Position numbers and translations under genes: made by a program | In this document: in pieces, positions 1 through 8,587 of the stretch | Position numbering within the stretch: the stretch's first letter is position 1 | Layout of the letters: the number at the start of each line of letters is the position of its first letter | Notes under the pieces: generated by a model | Seen by the model: the letters and a program-made list of their open reading frames with translations, nothing else | What the model was told of the DNA's origin: nothing | Databases searched by the model: none | DNA from: Chloroflexi bacterium TSY | GTDB taxonomy: Bacteria; Chloroflexota; Anaerolineae; Caldilineales; Caldilineaceae | Direction: 5' to 3' | DNA: 26,857 nucleotides | Assembly: GCA_019217005.1 (NCBI GenBank) | Contig: JAHBNG010000170.1 | Span: 1-26,857, forward strand

Positions 1-1283
1 TTGTTCAGAGGCGCATCGATTGGCAGCAATGTCTGGAATGATGCGAACGGGAATGGCATTCAGGATCCAAGTGAAGAGCCAATCGGGGGTGTAACAGTGC
101 AGCTCTTCGACAGCAACGGTAATCTGGTGGACACAACAACCACGAATGACAATGGCGTCTATGATTTCAGTGGTCTGGTTCCGGGTGACTACTATGTTCA
201 GTTTGTTACGCCCGACGGATTTGTGCCGACCAGAGCGAATCAAGGTGAAGATGATGCGCTGGATTCAGATGTCGATCCACAGACATTGCGTTCGGGGGTG
301 ACGACACTGGATGCTGGCGAAAATGATCCGACTTGGGATGCTGGCTTTACGGTGCCTGCGAGCATCGGCAATTCTGTCTGGGACGATGGACCGGAGGCGA
401 CTAACGGATCAGGATGCTGGGGAGAACGGAATCCCAGTGTCACTGTCATCTTGTATGATGCTGCGGGAGACGAGGTGGATCGAACCACAACTGCTGCGGA
501 TGGATCCCGTAGCCGATTGATTCCGGAGAGTATTCGCTTGAATTCATCGTACCGACCGGTTTCAAAGGCTTTACTGTGCAGAACAGAAGCAGTGATGAGA
601 CCACTGACAGTGATGTGGATCCGAACACAGGCCGCACTGAGTTGATTGAGCTGAGCCCTGGTGAGAACGATCTGAATTGGCATGCCGGTTTGGTTCTGGA
701 GACGCCAACCGCTATTGAGCTGACGAATCTGTCCGCGACGATTCGGCGTGGCGATCAGGGTGATGTATTAGTCGTGAAATGGTCGACATCTGCTGAGACC
801 TTTACCCTTGGTTTCCATGTCCACATCGGTCCCAACAACAACTATACCAATGCAACGCGGAAAACATCGCAGATGGTCTTCAGCCAAGGTAGCCAGGGCG
901 GAAGTTATGAAGCGCGGATTCCATACGATGCACAGACTGATCCGTCTCTCGAGAAAATGAGGATCTGGCTGGTGGAGATCGACATCAACAACAATGAACT
1001 AACTTATGGTCCCACTCTAGTATCTCGTTCTAGATTCATCTTCCTCCCCTTCATTACGTCAGGGGGTGCGACAGACGGTAGCCCCAGAGGACCGCGCGGC
1101 GCCGTGCCCAGCAGTCAGCCCACTGACAACCTGGAAAGTAGAGAGGTTGAACAACCACAAAAGGTGATGAAGATCGACGAGCGGGTTGCTAGATGGGTGT
1201 GTCATGTGTTGCGTGACGCTGCGATCAGCAGTGCATCTCCAAATCCGATTGTGCGAGGATTTGGGAGGTTATGTGACCGTTAG
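1..1283 (+). pseudogene. SdrD-repeat surface protein, 5'-truncated by the window and frameshifted
   Basis: Frame 1 encodes one complete SdrD B-like repeat (SIGSNVWNDANGNGIQD, then GVTVQLFD, GVYDFSGLVPGDYYVQF and DSDVDPQTL) and enters a second (SIGNSVWDD). Such beta-sandwich repeats form stalks of secreted surface proteins. The second repeat is broken. Its QDAGENGIPVS stretch lies in frame 2 (about 400-445), the strand VTVILYDAAGDEVDRTTT is back in frame 1, and GEYSLEFIVPTGFKGFTVQ continues in frame 3 from about 525 to the stop at 1283. At least three indels are therefore needed. The tail continues through a beta-rich region to SRFIFLPFI near 1050, which resembles the C-terminal LPL-type motif of many Chloroflexota exported proteins, followed by a low-complexity end. 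The frame is open at base 1, so the true start lies upstream. It may be a real pseudogene or a misassembly of near-identical repeats. Confidence 0.7.
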
Positions 1284-1305
1284 AGCGGTTCCGGGCCAGA
1301 AGAGC

Positions 1306-1339
1306 ACACGCAGATGATAGCTCGATTGCATCTGCGTGT
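1306..1339. other. 11-bp perfect inverted repeat (stem-loop) after the SdrD gene
   Basis: ACACGCAGATG (1306-1316) and CATCTGCGTGT (1329-1339) are exact reverse complements around a 12-nt loop. It lies 23 bases past the stop of the preceding gene. No T-tract follows, so it is not a classical intrinsic terminator. The related words CTGCGTGTCTCTGCCTGTATCTGC continue to its right, which suggests a dispersed REP-like sequence. The rest of 1284-1572 shows no gene. Confidence 0.5.
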
Positions 1340-1572
1340 CTCTGCCTGTATCTGCACTGCCAGCGTAGATTTGGTCGATCCAAATTTCCGTGAGGTCGCC
1401 ATGCATGGCGCAGCGTTCTCTCACGCTGGTTCGAGTCGGGTACAGCTGCATGAGAAAACGCCATTCCTTTGGAAAAGTGCACTCTTTCCACAGATATAAG
1501 ACACATCTTGGATCGTCTGAGTCTACATTGTAGCGGAAACATCCTCACAAATATCCTGCCGTCCAAGGTACA

Positions 1573-1620
1573 AGTCCTGATCAATGGCATCATCAGTAGG
1601 TTGCTAGTTTGATCAGGACT
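1573..1620. other. 12-bp perfect inverted repeat upstream of the exported peptidase gene
   Basis: AGTCCTGATCAA (1573-1584) pairs exactly with TTGATCAGGACT (1609-1620) across a 24-nt spacer. It ends 69 bases before the start codon at 1690. The position suits a 5'-leader hairpin or an operator, but the sequence does not decide between these. Confidence 0.45.
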
Positions 1621-1689
1621 GGAATCTGGATCGGCCGTTGCCGTCGCAGACGTAGTTCCTGAGTAATTGCACTATGGGAGCAAACATAG

Positions 1690-4482
1690 ATGGATCATAC
1701 ATTCACTAGATGGAGTCTAAGCATTCGTTTGGGTATCTCACTGATACTTTGGTCGAGCATCGTTATCTTATCCTCTCTTCGGGCCGACAACAGCAGTTTT
1801 TCTGAGGCCGACGCGTCTCTAAAACCCAATTTAGCTTCCAGTCAGTTACGACTTCAACCGAATCCGAGGCAGCGTCAGAACGCTCAATCCGGGAACGTAT
1901 CCTCTACACCGAGGTCATATAAAATCGACTTTCGCTCCGATATTCATGGCTTCAAATTCCCAAACTATGGTGGCCAATTTCCTGAAGGGGACATGACCAT
2001 AGTTGAGGTTCAAGATCTGTTTGGCAATCAGGTCTGTACTCGACTGATCAATGATTCATGTGTACCAACGCCAGAAGCCCAACAATGGATCGCGATGATG
2101 AACGCATTTATGGAGAGCGGCCATTGTACGGGGCTTACTGTAATGGGGTATCGCCTTTTCACAGACCAGTTCACACCTAGCGAGTTCACGCCAACCGCGA
2201 CATGGACGTATGGTATTGAGCAACAAGCATCGATTATGCGGCAGATTGCGCGCAACTATGCCATGTATGATGTGGAAGAAGTTTGGAGAAGTGAAATAGC
2301 GGGCACGCCGCGCGATATCATTAACGAGATGCTGCGGCGCCAACAATTGGCCGATATTGGTATCTTCAGTTTGATTGGTGGTCATTCGCTATTGGCGCAC
2401 GGTGTTGAAGAGAAGGGAAACAACATTTACTGGATATTGGTCTATGATAGCAACCATCCGGGTCAAGAACTTCATGTCGAAGTAGACTATACCGCCAACA
2501 CTTGGCGTTATGATGAGGCGGCCATCAACCCGAGCCAGCGGAGTTCGCCTTGGTTTGGCGACGCTTTTTCGAACAGTCTCTTTTTCTATCCTCTGGCGGC
2601 TTACGATCAGAAGCCGCTGACTTGTCCCTTTTGTCGATCACAACCAAATACCGCTCAGCCGCGTGGGGCAACCGTCTCCTTCACGGGTGATGGAAATCTT
2701 CTAGTCCGCAACAGGCAAGGGCAGCAGATGGGGCGTTGGTTTGGGAGCTACATCAATAATATGCCTGATGGTCACATATTACGCGCCCGTGGTGCATTTG
2801 CATCCAAGCAGGCACCAATACTCCATCTGCCGCCCCGCAGTGGCCCGATCAACATCCAGGCCAGTGCTTCGAGTTCCCATGGGGTTCGCGGCAACTTGCA
2901 GGCGATCCGCTCCGGGGTTTCTGTTGCTGTTGATCGCCTGAATCTACAGTACAATCGTGTCGAAGAGATCTTTATATCATTTGCGAATCAACAACTACGC
3001 TATCGTCCAACAAGCGATCAACAGCCAGTATTCAAATTGTCGACAACGAGTCATACGCCGAATAGGGTCGATGAGCGCTTAGAGAGTGGTGTTCCTGATA
3101 CGCGTACGCCAGACGAACAACTAGATGGAAACTCGATTACTTATTCTTTTGCGGTGGGCCAACTCGATGTAACGGAGGATGGTCAAGTAACACTTATGAT
3201 GGACAAGCGTGATCGATTCATTGTCTCCACGACTGATCTGGAGGATAATACGGCCAGTCTCGTGGTCATCCAACTGACTGAAGAGGGTGAGAGTATCTTT
3301 GCTACAAACCGTTTACCGCTGGTGTCTGGCGGCGCAACGTCGCTCGATCTAACGGGTTGGGATGGTACTTCACCCTTACAGTTTACGGTGCATCCTGACG
3401 GCGCTGAAGGAGAATCATCGGGAAATGAACAGAGAGTCGTACTCGAAAACGGCTTTCCGCATGAATTGTTTGATGGTACAGTCTCAATCGATGAAATTAT
3501 CGCTTTAATAGGTGATACATCACCCTACATGTCTAAAGTTGAGCAGAGTGCATTTCTCGAATCGCTAACGACACTGCCACTAAATGGAAATGAGCTAGCC
3601 AAAATATTGATCTCCTTTTACGAGTTGGAGCCATCGGATACCGAACTCATTACGTTGATCGATGCCATGCAATTTCCCGCGGATGAGATGGCGAAATTTC
3701 TGTTCAATTTGCGTTTGGAGCCAAATCGTCTGGACCAGTTGGTCACTTCTGCTGTGCCATCGGAACTTGAGCGTCTTCGCCTTCGCATTGAGCTGACCAG
3801 ACAAAAAATCGCGCATGCGGTGCTTGTTGACTGGGAATTTACAAATCTCCAAGATACCAGCAGCTTGCCAGCATTTCTGGCTGAACGTGGTTTGACTGCT
3901 GCACAGGTGGCAGACTTCCTGGAAAACGCGGCCTTGCCTCCTGGCGAAGCCCAACAAGTCTTGTCAGTTTTAGCAGAGTTAGACCCACAAAAGTGGCCTA
4001 TGCCTGTCGACGGCGAGCCGGGCAATGTATCTCAGGTAGAAAACGATGCACCATCGCGCACCGCTGAACCAACCGCTAATCAGCAAGCAACGCAAGGTGA
4101 ACCGACATCCACTCAGCAGGCGGCACGAAGTGACTCCACGCCCAATCAGCCGAATTCGACAGCACCGACCCCACCAACGAATGCGCCGACAGCAACACCT
4201 ACAGCGGTTCCCCCAACATCGAAGCCAAAGAAAAAACGAACCAATACACCCGTGCCAACGGATACGCCGGTGCCGACCAATACGCCACTACCAACACCAA
4301 AGCCAACCAAACCTCTCACCGTTGCACCTACCTCAACTCGGGAAGCAACGCAAGCCCCCACGGATACACCGATCCCAACAGACGTCAGAGTCACAGATAC
4401 ACCTCAAAAAACGGATACTCCTGGAGGTACAATCCCACCGGGGCAAACACGAAATCCTGCCGATGATAATGATAGCGATTAA
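1690..4482 (+). CDS. Exported papain-like cysteine peptidase candidate with Thr/Pro-rich stalk
   Basis: This is a 930-residue protein. Residues about 8-31 form a signal peptide or signal anchor (hydrophobic LGISLILWSSIVILSSL). The N-terminal third carries a possible cysteine-peptidase triad: Cys146 in SGHCTGLTVMGYRLF, His232 in IGGHSLLAHGVEE, and Asp253/Asn255 in ILVYDSNHPG. The spacing and flanks (GHC-G, GGH-hydrophobic-HG, YDSNxPG) match secreted papain-like/C39-like peptidase folds, but I cannot name the exact family. A CPFC pair sits at 312-315. The middle is probably beta-rich; the region from about 590 to 770 is helical. Residues about 815-930 are a Thr/Pro/Lys stalk with TPVPTDTPVPTNTPLPT. 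The start ATG has GGGAG nine bases upstream. The gene faces the minus-strand gene at 4739. Substrate unknown. Confidence 0.65.
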   Translation: MDHTFTRWSLSIRLGISLILWSSIVILSSLRADNSSFSEADASLKPNLASSQLRLQPNPRQRQNAQSGNVSSTPRSYKIDFRSDIHGFKFPNYGGQFPEGDMTIVEVQDLFGNQVCTRLINDSCVPTPEAQQWIAMMNAFMESGHCTGLTVMGYRLFTDQFTPSEFTPTATWTYGIEQQASIMRQIARNYAMYDVEEVWRSEIAGTPRDIINEMLRRQQLADIGIFSLIGGHSLLAHGVEEKGNNIYWILVYDSNHPGQELHVEVDYTANTWRYDEAAINPSQRSSPWFGDAFSNSLFFYPLAAYDQKPLTCPFCRSQPNTAQPRGATVSFTGDGNLLVRNRQGQQMGRWFGSYINNMPDGHILRARGAFASKQAPILHLPPRSGPINIQASASSSHGVRGNLQAIRSGVSVAVDRLNLQYNRVEEIFISFANQQLRYRPTSDQQPVFKLSTTSHTPNRVDERLESGVPDTRTPDEQLDGNSITYSFAVGQLDVTEDGQVTLMMDKRDRFIVSTTDLEDNTASLVVIQLTEEGESIFATNRLPLVSGGATSLDLTGWDGTSPLQFTVHPDGAEGESSGNEQRVVLENGFPHELFDGTVSIDEIIALIGDTSPYMSKVEQSAFLESLTTLPLNGNELAKILISFYELEPSDTELITLIDAMQFPADEMAKFLFNLRLEPNRLDQLVTSAVPSELERLRLRIELTRQKIAHAVLVDWEFTNLQDTSSLPAFLAERGLTAAQVADFLENAALPPGEAQQVLSVLAELDPQKWPMPVDGEPGNVSQVENDAPSRTAEPTANQQATQGEPTSTQQAARSDSTPNQPNSTAPTPPTNAPTATPTAVPPTSKPKKKRTNTPVPTDTPVPTNTPLPTPKPTKPLTVAPTSTREATQAPTDTPIPTDVRVTDTPQKTDTPGGTIPPGQTRNPADDNDSD

Positions 4483-4657
4483 GAGGATCGGAGGCACAAC
4501 CCGCAGAAACTGTAACGCTTAAGCTCAAGATCCGAAAGAGCTTCAAAAAATACGTAATTTGGCGGATCCCACCAAGCCAAAAGCATGGTAAAATAGAAGA
4601 CATGAGTAGAAACGGTGCAATCTACTCTTTTCTCCTCCTTTTTGGTTTCTGGATTTA

Positions 4658-4742
4658 GAACCTAGACGAAAAGTAGTTGCGAGTCCGACCAGTTTCTCGG
4701 GTGAGAACCGAGCGTCACAGAGCTTTTCGGATAAACACTTAG
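4658..4742. repeat. 85-bp dispersed repeat, copy 1 (overlaps the GT39-like stop codon)
   Basis: This segment matches 15025-15109 without gaps at 72 of 85 positions by hand count. The copies share GAACC at the left, TTGCGAGTCCGA and CAGTTTCTCGG in the middle, and TCACAGA-CTTTTCGGATAA at the right. Its ends are inverted (CGAAAAG and CTTTTCG here; longer in copy 2). The last TTA supplies the reverse-strand stop codon of the 4739-7141 gene. No gene is seen in the rest of 4483-4738. Confidence 0.7.
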
Positions 4743-7141
4743 GGCAGAAGGGGAGGCGTGTTGAGCAGTTGTCGTTCATCTTCAACTTGTAGCTCAACGT
4801 GAGTGTCCGTTCCATCATATATAATATCAAATTCACCACGAACAAGGTCCCCGCTGTCCCAGAGGCTGGTTGGATAGGAACCACCGGCCAGGGGCGCAAT
4901 GAGGGTTTGTTGACCAAACCGCATAGTAAACGTGAGATCGTCGGGCCATTCCTTTGAACGCGGATCAGGAACTCCCCAGTAAAGTGTGTAGTGAAGGGGA
5001 TCACCTGCTGCGACAGGCGTTTCTGGTTGATGAGCAGAACCTTTCCGATAGACATCATATCCTTCTAGAATCAGGGGGCCTATTTCCTGTCTAAGCCGAA
5101 CCATCATCGGCGTGATTTCGAGTAGTGCCCGGCTATACCCTTTCGTTATCTCGATTGTGCCCAACTCGAAAAAGTCAGTTTGAGCGTATTGGAGTCGTTG
5201 TCCGCTCTCAGTTTCATAGAGCGCGAGAATCAGGCGATAGTTGCCCGGGGGGGTGCCAGGTGGGAGCACAATGCCGTGATTGTCTGAAATGATTGTATGG
5301 GGCTGCCATGCATCTGTTGGCAAGGAACCTCCAACCGGTTCGCTGTCGCGCTGGGCAATGACCTGTTGACGCGCATCAAGAAGTTGCAACGTGACTTTGT
5401 AGCGCTTCTTAATTGGTTCATCAATCTGCCATTGTAGGCCAATCAAGGCAACTTGGCCAGATGCGATCTGTTGTGGGAATGCTGGCTGACATTGTTCGAG
5501 AAGCAGAATTTGATCCATGCCATCCTTGTTCGCAAAGGTGACGGGGGAAGAGAAGGGTTGGCATATGAGTTGAGAGGGGCGGGCATAGGTGACGAAACGC
5601 ATATTGCCCTGCCAACTATCTAAACCCCTAAACGAATGTCGGTCAAGCCAGTTTTCCACGATTGATTCAGGATCGGATTCATTTGTGGCCCAGAAAAGAG
5701 CATAAATATTAGTCTTTTTTTCGACGGCTCTCTCTAGCCTAGAAATCGTTTGAAGTGGGTTCGGCGGTCTTTCTGTTGGTAAGGCTAGGACTGGAAAGCC
5801 TGGATTGTAATACTCCCAAACTTCCTGCTGACCTGGTGCATTGAGGAGGACAAGGTTGTGTAGCATATCAGATTGGAAAGCGAGATAACGCGAAACACCT
5901 CGATAGTTGTCGCGGGCAGTAGGATCCCGGTAATAGTCGGGCAATGCCACACTTGCCATGATGCTTGCACCAATTGCGAGGAGTAAGCAGCTCAATACAT
6001 AGAACGTTTTTGAACGGATCAACCAGAAGGGCGCGGCGGCCATGAGTAAAGCCCAAGCTGGTGAGGCAACGAGGAGAAATTTGAAAAATGCGTCACGAAA
6101 GAGACCCAAAGCAAACATGAGTATGATTGGTCCCAAGAACCAGGTGCTGAGAGCAACAGCAGGGGCTCGTTCGACGCTGTTCCGTAACTTGGCTCTTCTA
6201 TCGTGCCAGAGTAGGAATGTACTACCAACGATAGGCAATACACCGGCAACCACCAACCACGTCATATGGGGCGAAGTAATGTTGCGCAACGGTCCAAATG
6301 TAAGCGTTCGCAAGGTGAGCGCCAATCCATCTTCCCATGAAATGGATTGACCTACTTGTGGCCAATTGAGGACTCTGTCGATGGCTGTTGGCAACCAGGG
6401 GAGGTAGGCAATCAGGATGAAGAGGTTGAGTAAACCATATCGCAGCAGACGCCACGGGTGTGAGAACGAATTGACTAGATAGGTTAATCCGGCCGCTGCT
6501 AGGATGACTGGAAAACTATAGTGTGTCCATAATCCAGCAATTCCACTGGCAACAAACCCAGTGGCTGGTAGGAGCAACTGCTCTAACGAACTGTCTAATT
6601 CGCGATAAATCAAGGCCAAGAGCGCCCAGAAGAGCAAGCCGCTTTCCAATGCAAGCAGGATATACATACGTGCTTCTTGGCTGTAGTAGATTTGGAAAGG
6701 AGCGAGGGCTGAAATCCATGCAGCAAGGAGTCCGAACCAATAAAATTGGTTGTGAGGTTGAGTTGCTATGAATGATGAGGGGAACCAGTTCGTGCGAATC
6801 CAGGAAGAATGCTTTGTCATCAGCAAACCAATGCGATAGACAATGTAGACCAGTAGAGTCCCGCATAGAGCAGAGAAGCTGCGCATTCCAAAGGCTGTCT
6901 GTGGCCACATGAGAGTCCAGGTTTTTAACAGCCAGTAGTAGCCAGGTGGATGAATATCAGCTGCAGCATCGCGTGCAATTTGCGTATAGCTGCGGCGAAT
7001 GAGTGCCCATGTATTGCCTTCGTCGCTCCAAAGACTGCTGGCATCCAGGGCCCAAAAGCGGAGGACGAAAGCAACTACTAAGATGATTGCAAGCAGTGTG
7101 GCTTCAGGGCGGGAACGTATCATGCGTGGTGCGTGGTGCAT
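4739..7141 (-). CDS. GT39/ArnT-like membrane glycosyltransferase with C-terminal beta domains
   Basis: This 800-residue protein has about a dozen hydrophobic segments in its first 400 residues. The N-terminus has the arrangement of the PMT/ArnT (GT-C fold) superfamily: a first membrane helix, then Asp40-Glu41 in SLWSDEGNTW, then DIHPPGYYWLLK at 62-73 and YYSQEARMY at 152-160. Such enzymes transfer sugars from polyprenyl-phosphate donors on the outer face of the membrane. The C-terminal half is soluble. It includes a domain ending in the pattern HGIVLPPGTPPGNYRLILALYE, a common appendage of Chloroflexota GT39-like proteins, and a second beta domain to the end. No clear Shine-Dalgarno is visible for Met1 (7141) or for Met7 (7123), so the start is uncertain. 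It follows the glycoside hydrolase gene by 69 bases on the same strand. Acceptor unknown. Confidence 0.75.
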   Translation of the reverse strand: MHHAPRMIRSRPEATLLAIILVVAFVLRFWALDASSLWSDEGNTWALIRRSYTQIARDAAADIHPPGYYWLLKTWTLMWPQTAFGMRSFSALCGTLLVYIVYRIGLLMTKHSSWIRTNWFPSSFIATQPHNQFYWFGLLAAWISALAPFQIYYSQEARMYILLALESGLLFWALLALIYRELDSSLEQLLLPATGFVASGIAGLWTHYSFPVILAAAGLTYLVNSFSHPWRLLRYGLLNLFILIAYLPWLPTAIDRVLNWPQVGQSISWEDGLALTLRTLTFGPLRNITSPHMTWLVVAGVLPIVGSTFLLWHDRRAKLRNSVERAPAVALSTWFLGPIILMFALGLFRDAFFKFLLVASPAWALLMAAAPFWLIRSKTFYVLSCLLLAIGASIMASVALPDYYRDPTARDNYRGVSRYLAFQSDMLHNLVLLNAPGQQEVWEYYNPGFPVLALPTERPPNPLQTISRLERAVEKKTNIYALFWATNESDPESIVENWLDRHSFRGLDSWQGNMRFVTYARPSQLICQPFSSPVTFANKDGMDQILLLEQCQPAFPQQIASGQVALIGLQWQIDEPIKKRYKVTLQLLDARQQVIAQRDSEPVGGSLPTDAWQPHTIISDNHGIVLPPGTPPGNYRLILALYETESGQRLQYAQTDFFELGTIEITKGYSRALLEITPMMVRLRQEIGPLILEGYDVYRKGSAHQPETPVAAGDPLHYTLYWGVPDPRSKEWPDDLTFTMRFGQQTLIAPLAGGSYPTSLWDSGDLVRGEFDIIYDGTDTHVELQVEDERQLLNTPPLLP

Positions 7142-7210
7142 ATTGCGTGATGCCAGTAGAGCAGATAGTTGTGCTGCTGGTTTCTACTCGTGAATTCGGA
7201 TACCCTTCAT

Positions 7211-8521
7211 TCATTTATCTACCATATCTACCATCGTATGATGTGCCTGTGTATATGCTTGGAATTCTTCGTAAACTGGATAAGGTGTGAAGTCCGGTGC
7301 CAGTAGCCGAAAATAAGCTTCTGGTTTTCGTTCTGTTTCCCATTGATCGGTTGCACGTTTCAGATACCAGGTGTTGGCGACGCCAAGCCAGGGCCAGTCG
7401 TCAATGATGCGCTGGTAGGCGATTGGAAGGTAACGCGCCTGCTGTTCCAACGTCACGCGGCCATAGCTGGGGACAACATCTTCTGGGGCTACATTCCAAT
7501 TCATCTCCGATATCCAAATGGGTTTATGGGCATCTCCGTTTTTGACCATTAGGTCGCGGATGAATCGATGTCGGCTGATATTGATCACTCGTGGATGCAT
7601 GCGCCGATCTGTCGGTCCACTCCATAGTCCGTATCCCTGAACGGCAACAATGTCAAAATAGTCAGCTGCACCAGCATCATACATGCGCTGCAAGAAGAGC
7701 ATGTCGTTCAGGCTGTTGGTTGGTGCTACTGCTGCGGGTTGAAGATTAATTGTGGCCGCCAGCGCACCAGCAATTACAATTGCTTCGGGATCTGCCGTAC
7801 GTAATGCCTGTGCGCTCATTTTGAGCAGTTCGGTATATGCTTCGGGATCAATGGCATAGGTGCCCCACTCTGGATAAATATTGGGTTCATTCCAGAGTTG
7901 ATAGTAGCGTACACGTCCGCGATAACGGCTGACAACAGCGTTGGTATAGTCGGCGAAGTCCTGAAAATTATCGGGAGGCGCTTTTGTACCGACTGTATCA
8001 GTCAAAGCACGAGTCCAAGCGGGTGGATTGCTGAGCCGTACAATCAACTCCATTTCGTACTGTTCAGACAGCTCAACGATGTGATCATATTTTTCCCATG
8101 CTGAACGGTGTGGATCGTGGCGACGATCTTCGAAGTCGCCTTTGCCGTGAATCTCAATATCTTCCCATGGAAATTCTTGGCGCAACCAAGTAAATCCCGC
8201 TTCTTGCGCCATTTTGACCGCTAACTCGCGTTTGGCTGGGTCAGCCTCTTGTTCGAGGAAGACATTGATGCCAAACGGAGAAAATTGGCTCTGCTCAGTC
8301 CCGAATTTCTGGGCTTTTTCGGGGGCTGTTTCAATCCGTGGCCGCAACAGATCGCCAGCCAGATCGCTCAAACCTTTGACTTGGGAAAAGAAATTCTCTT
8401 CTCCGGTTTGCAACCAGAGCCATTGACGTAAGAGGGTAGTCTGCAAGACGAAAAAGGTCAACCCACCAATCATGAGTAAGTTGACCCAGAGTACGAGTGT
8501 CTGTTTTGCAGCTTGTTTCAT
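7211..8521 (-). CDS. Membrane-anchored clan-A glycoside hydrolase (GH39/GH5-like TIM barrel)
   Basis: This is a 436-residue protein with one N-terminal membrane segment (about residues 8-27, LVLWVNLLMIGGLTFFVLQ) and no obvious signal cleavage site, followed by an extracytoplasmic domain. The fold is read from clan-A signatures. FGINVFLE opens the barrel at about 83. YYQLWNEPNIYP places the acid/base at Glu212, and PIWISEMNWN places the nucleophile at Glu339, with the 127-residue separation typical of the clan. GH39 xylosidase/iduronidase-like or GH5-like relatives are most probable; substrate cannot be told. The gene lies between the SH3b protein gene (54 bases upstream) and the GT39-like gene (69 bases downstream), all on the minus strand. 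A shared role in an extracellular glycan is therefore likely but unproven. No clear ribosome binding site precedes the start. Confidence 0.75.
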   Translation of the reverse strand: MKQAAKQTLVLWVNLLMIGGLTFFVLQTTLLRQWLWLQTGEENFFSQVKGLSDLAGDLLRPRIETAPEKAQKFGTEQSQFSPFGINVFLEQEADPAKRELAVKMAQEAGFTWLRQEFPWEDIEIHGKGDFEDRRHDPHRSAWEKYDHIVELSEQYEMELIVRLSNPPAWTRALTDTVGTKAPPDNFQDFADYTNAVVSRYRGRVRYYQLWNEPNIYPEWGTYAIDPEAYTELLKMSAQALRTADPEAIVIAGALAATINLQPAAVAPTNSLNDMLFLQRMYDAGAADYFDIVAVQGYGLWSGPTDRRMHPRVINISRHRFIRDLMVKNGDAHKPIWISEMNWNVAPEDVVPSYGRVTLEQQARYLPIAYQRIIDDWPWLGVANTWYLKRATDQWETERKPEAYFRLLAPDFTPYPVYEEFQAYTQAHHTMVDMVDK

Positions 8522-8559
8522 ACGAGGAAGAGGGAGCGTAAATATTGTTGGCTGACATT

Positions 8560-8587
8560 AGCTATCAGCTAATAGCTATCGGCTATC
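8560..8587. repeat. Short GCTATC tandem-like repeat in the 54-bp intergenic gap
   Basis: The word GCTATC occurs at 8561, 8575 and 8582, with an interleaved ATAGC. The reverse-strand stop codon of the SH3b gene (CTA at 8576-8578) is formed by this sequence. It looks like low-complexity slippage sequence rather than a regulatory site. Confidence 0.4.

Noticed and set aside
4180..4400. Short regular repeats that could suggest CRISPR or minisatellite
   Set aside because: Units are degenerate codons for TPxPT motifs in frame with a long gene; no constant repeat with unique spacers.
4046..4522. 158-codon open frame and the 82-codon frame opposite it
   Set aside because: Both are by-products of the Thr/Pro-coding repeats in the peptidase gene.
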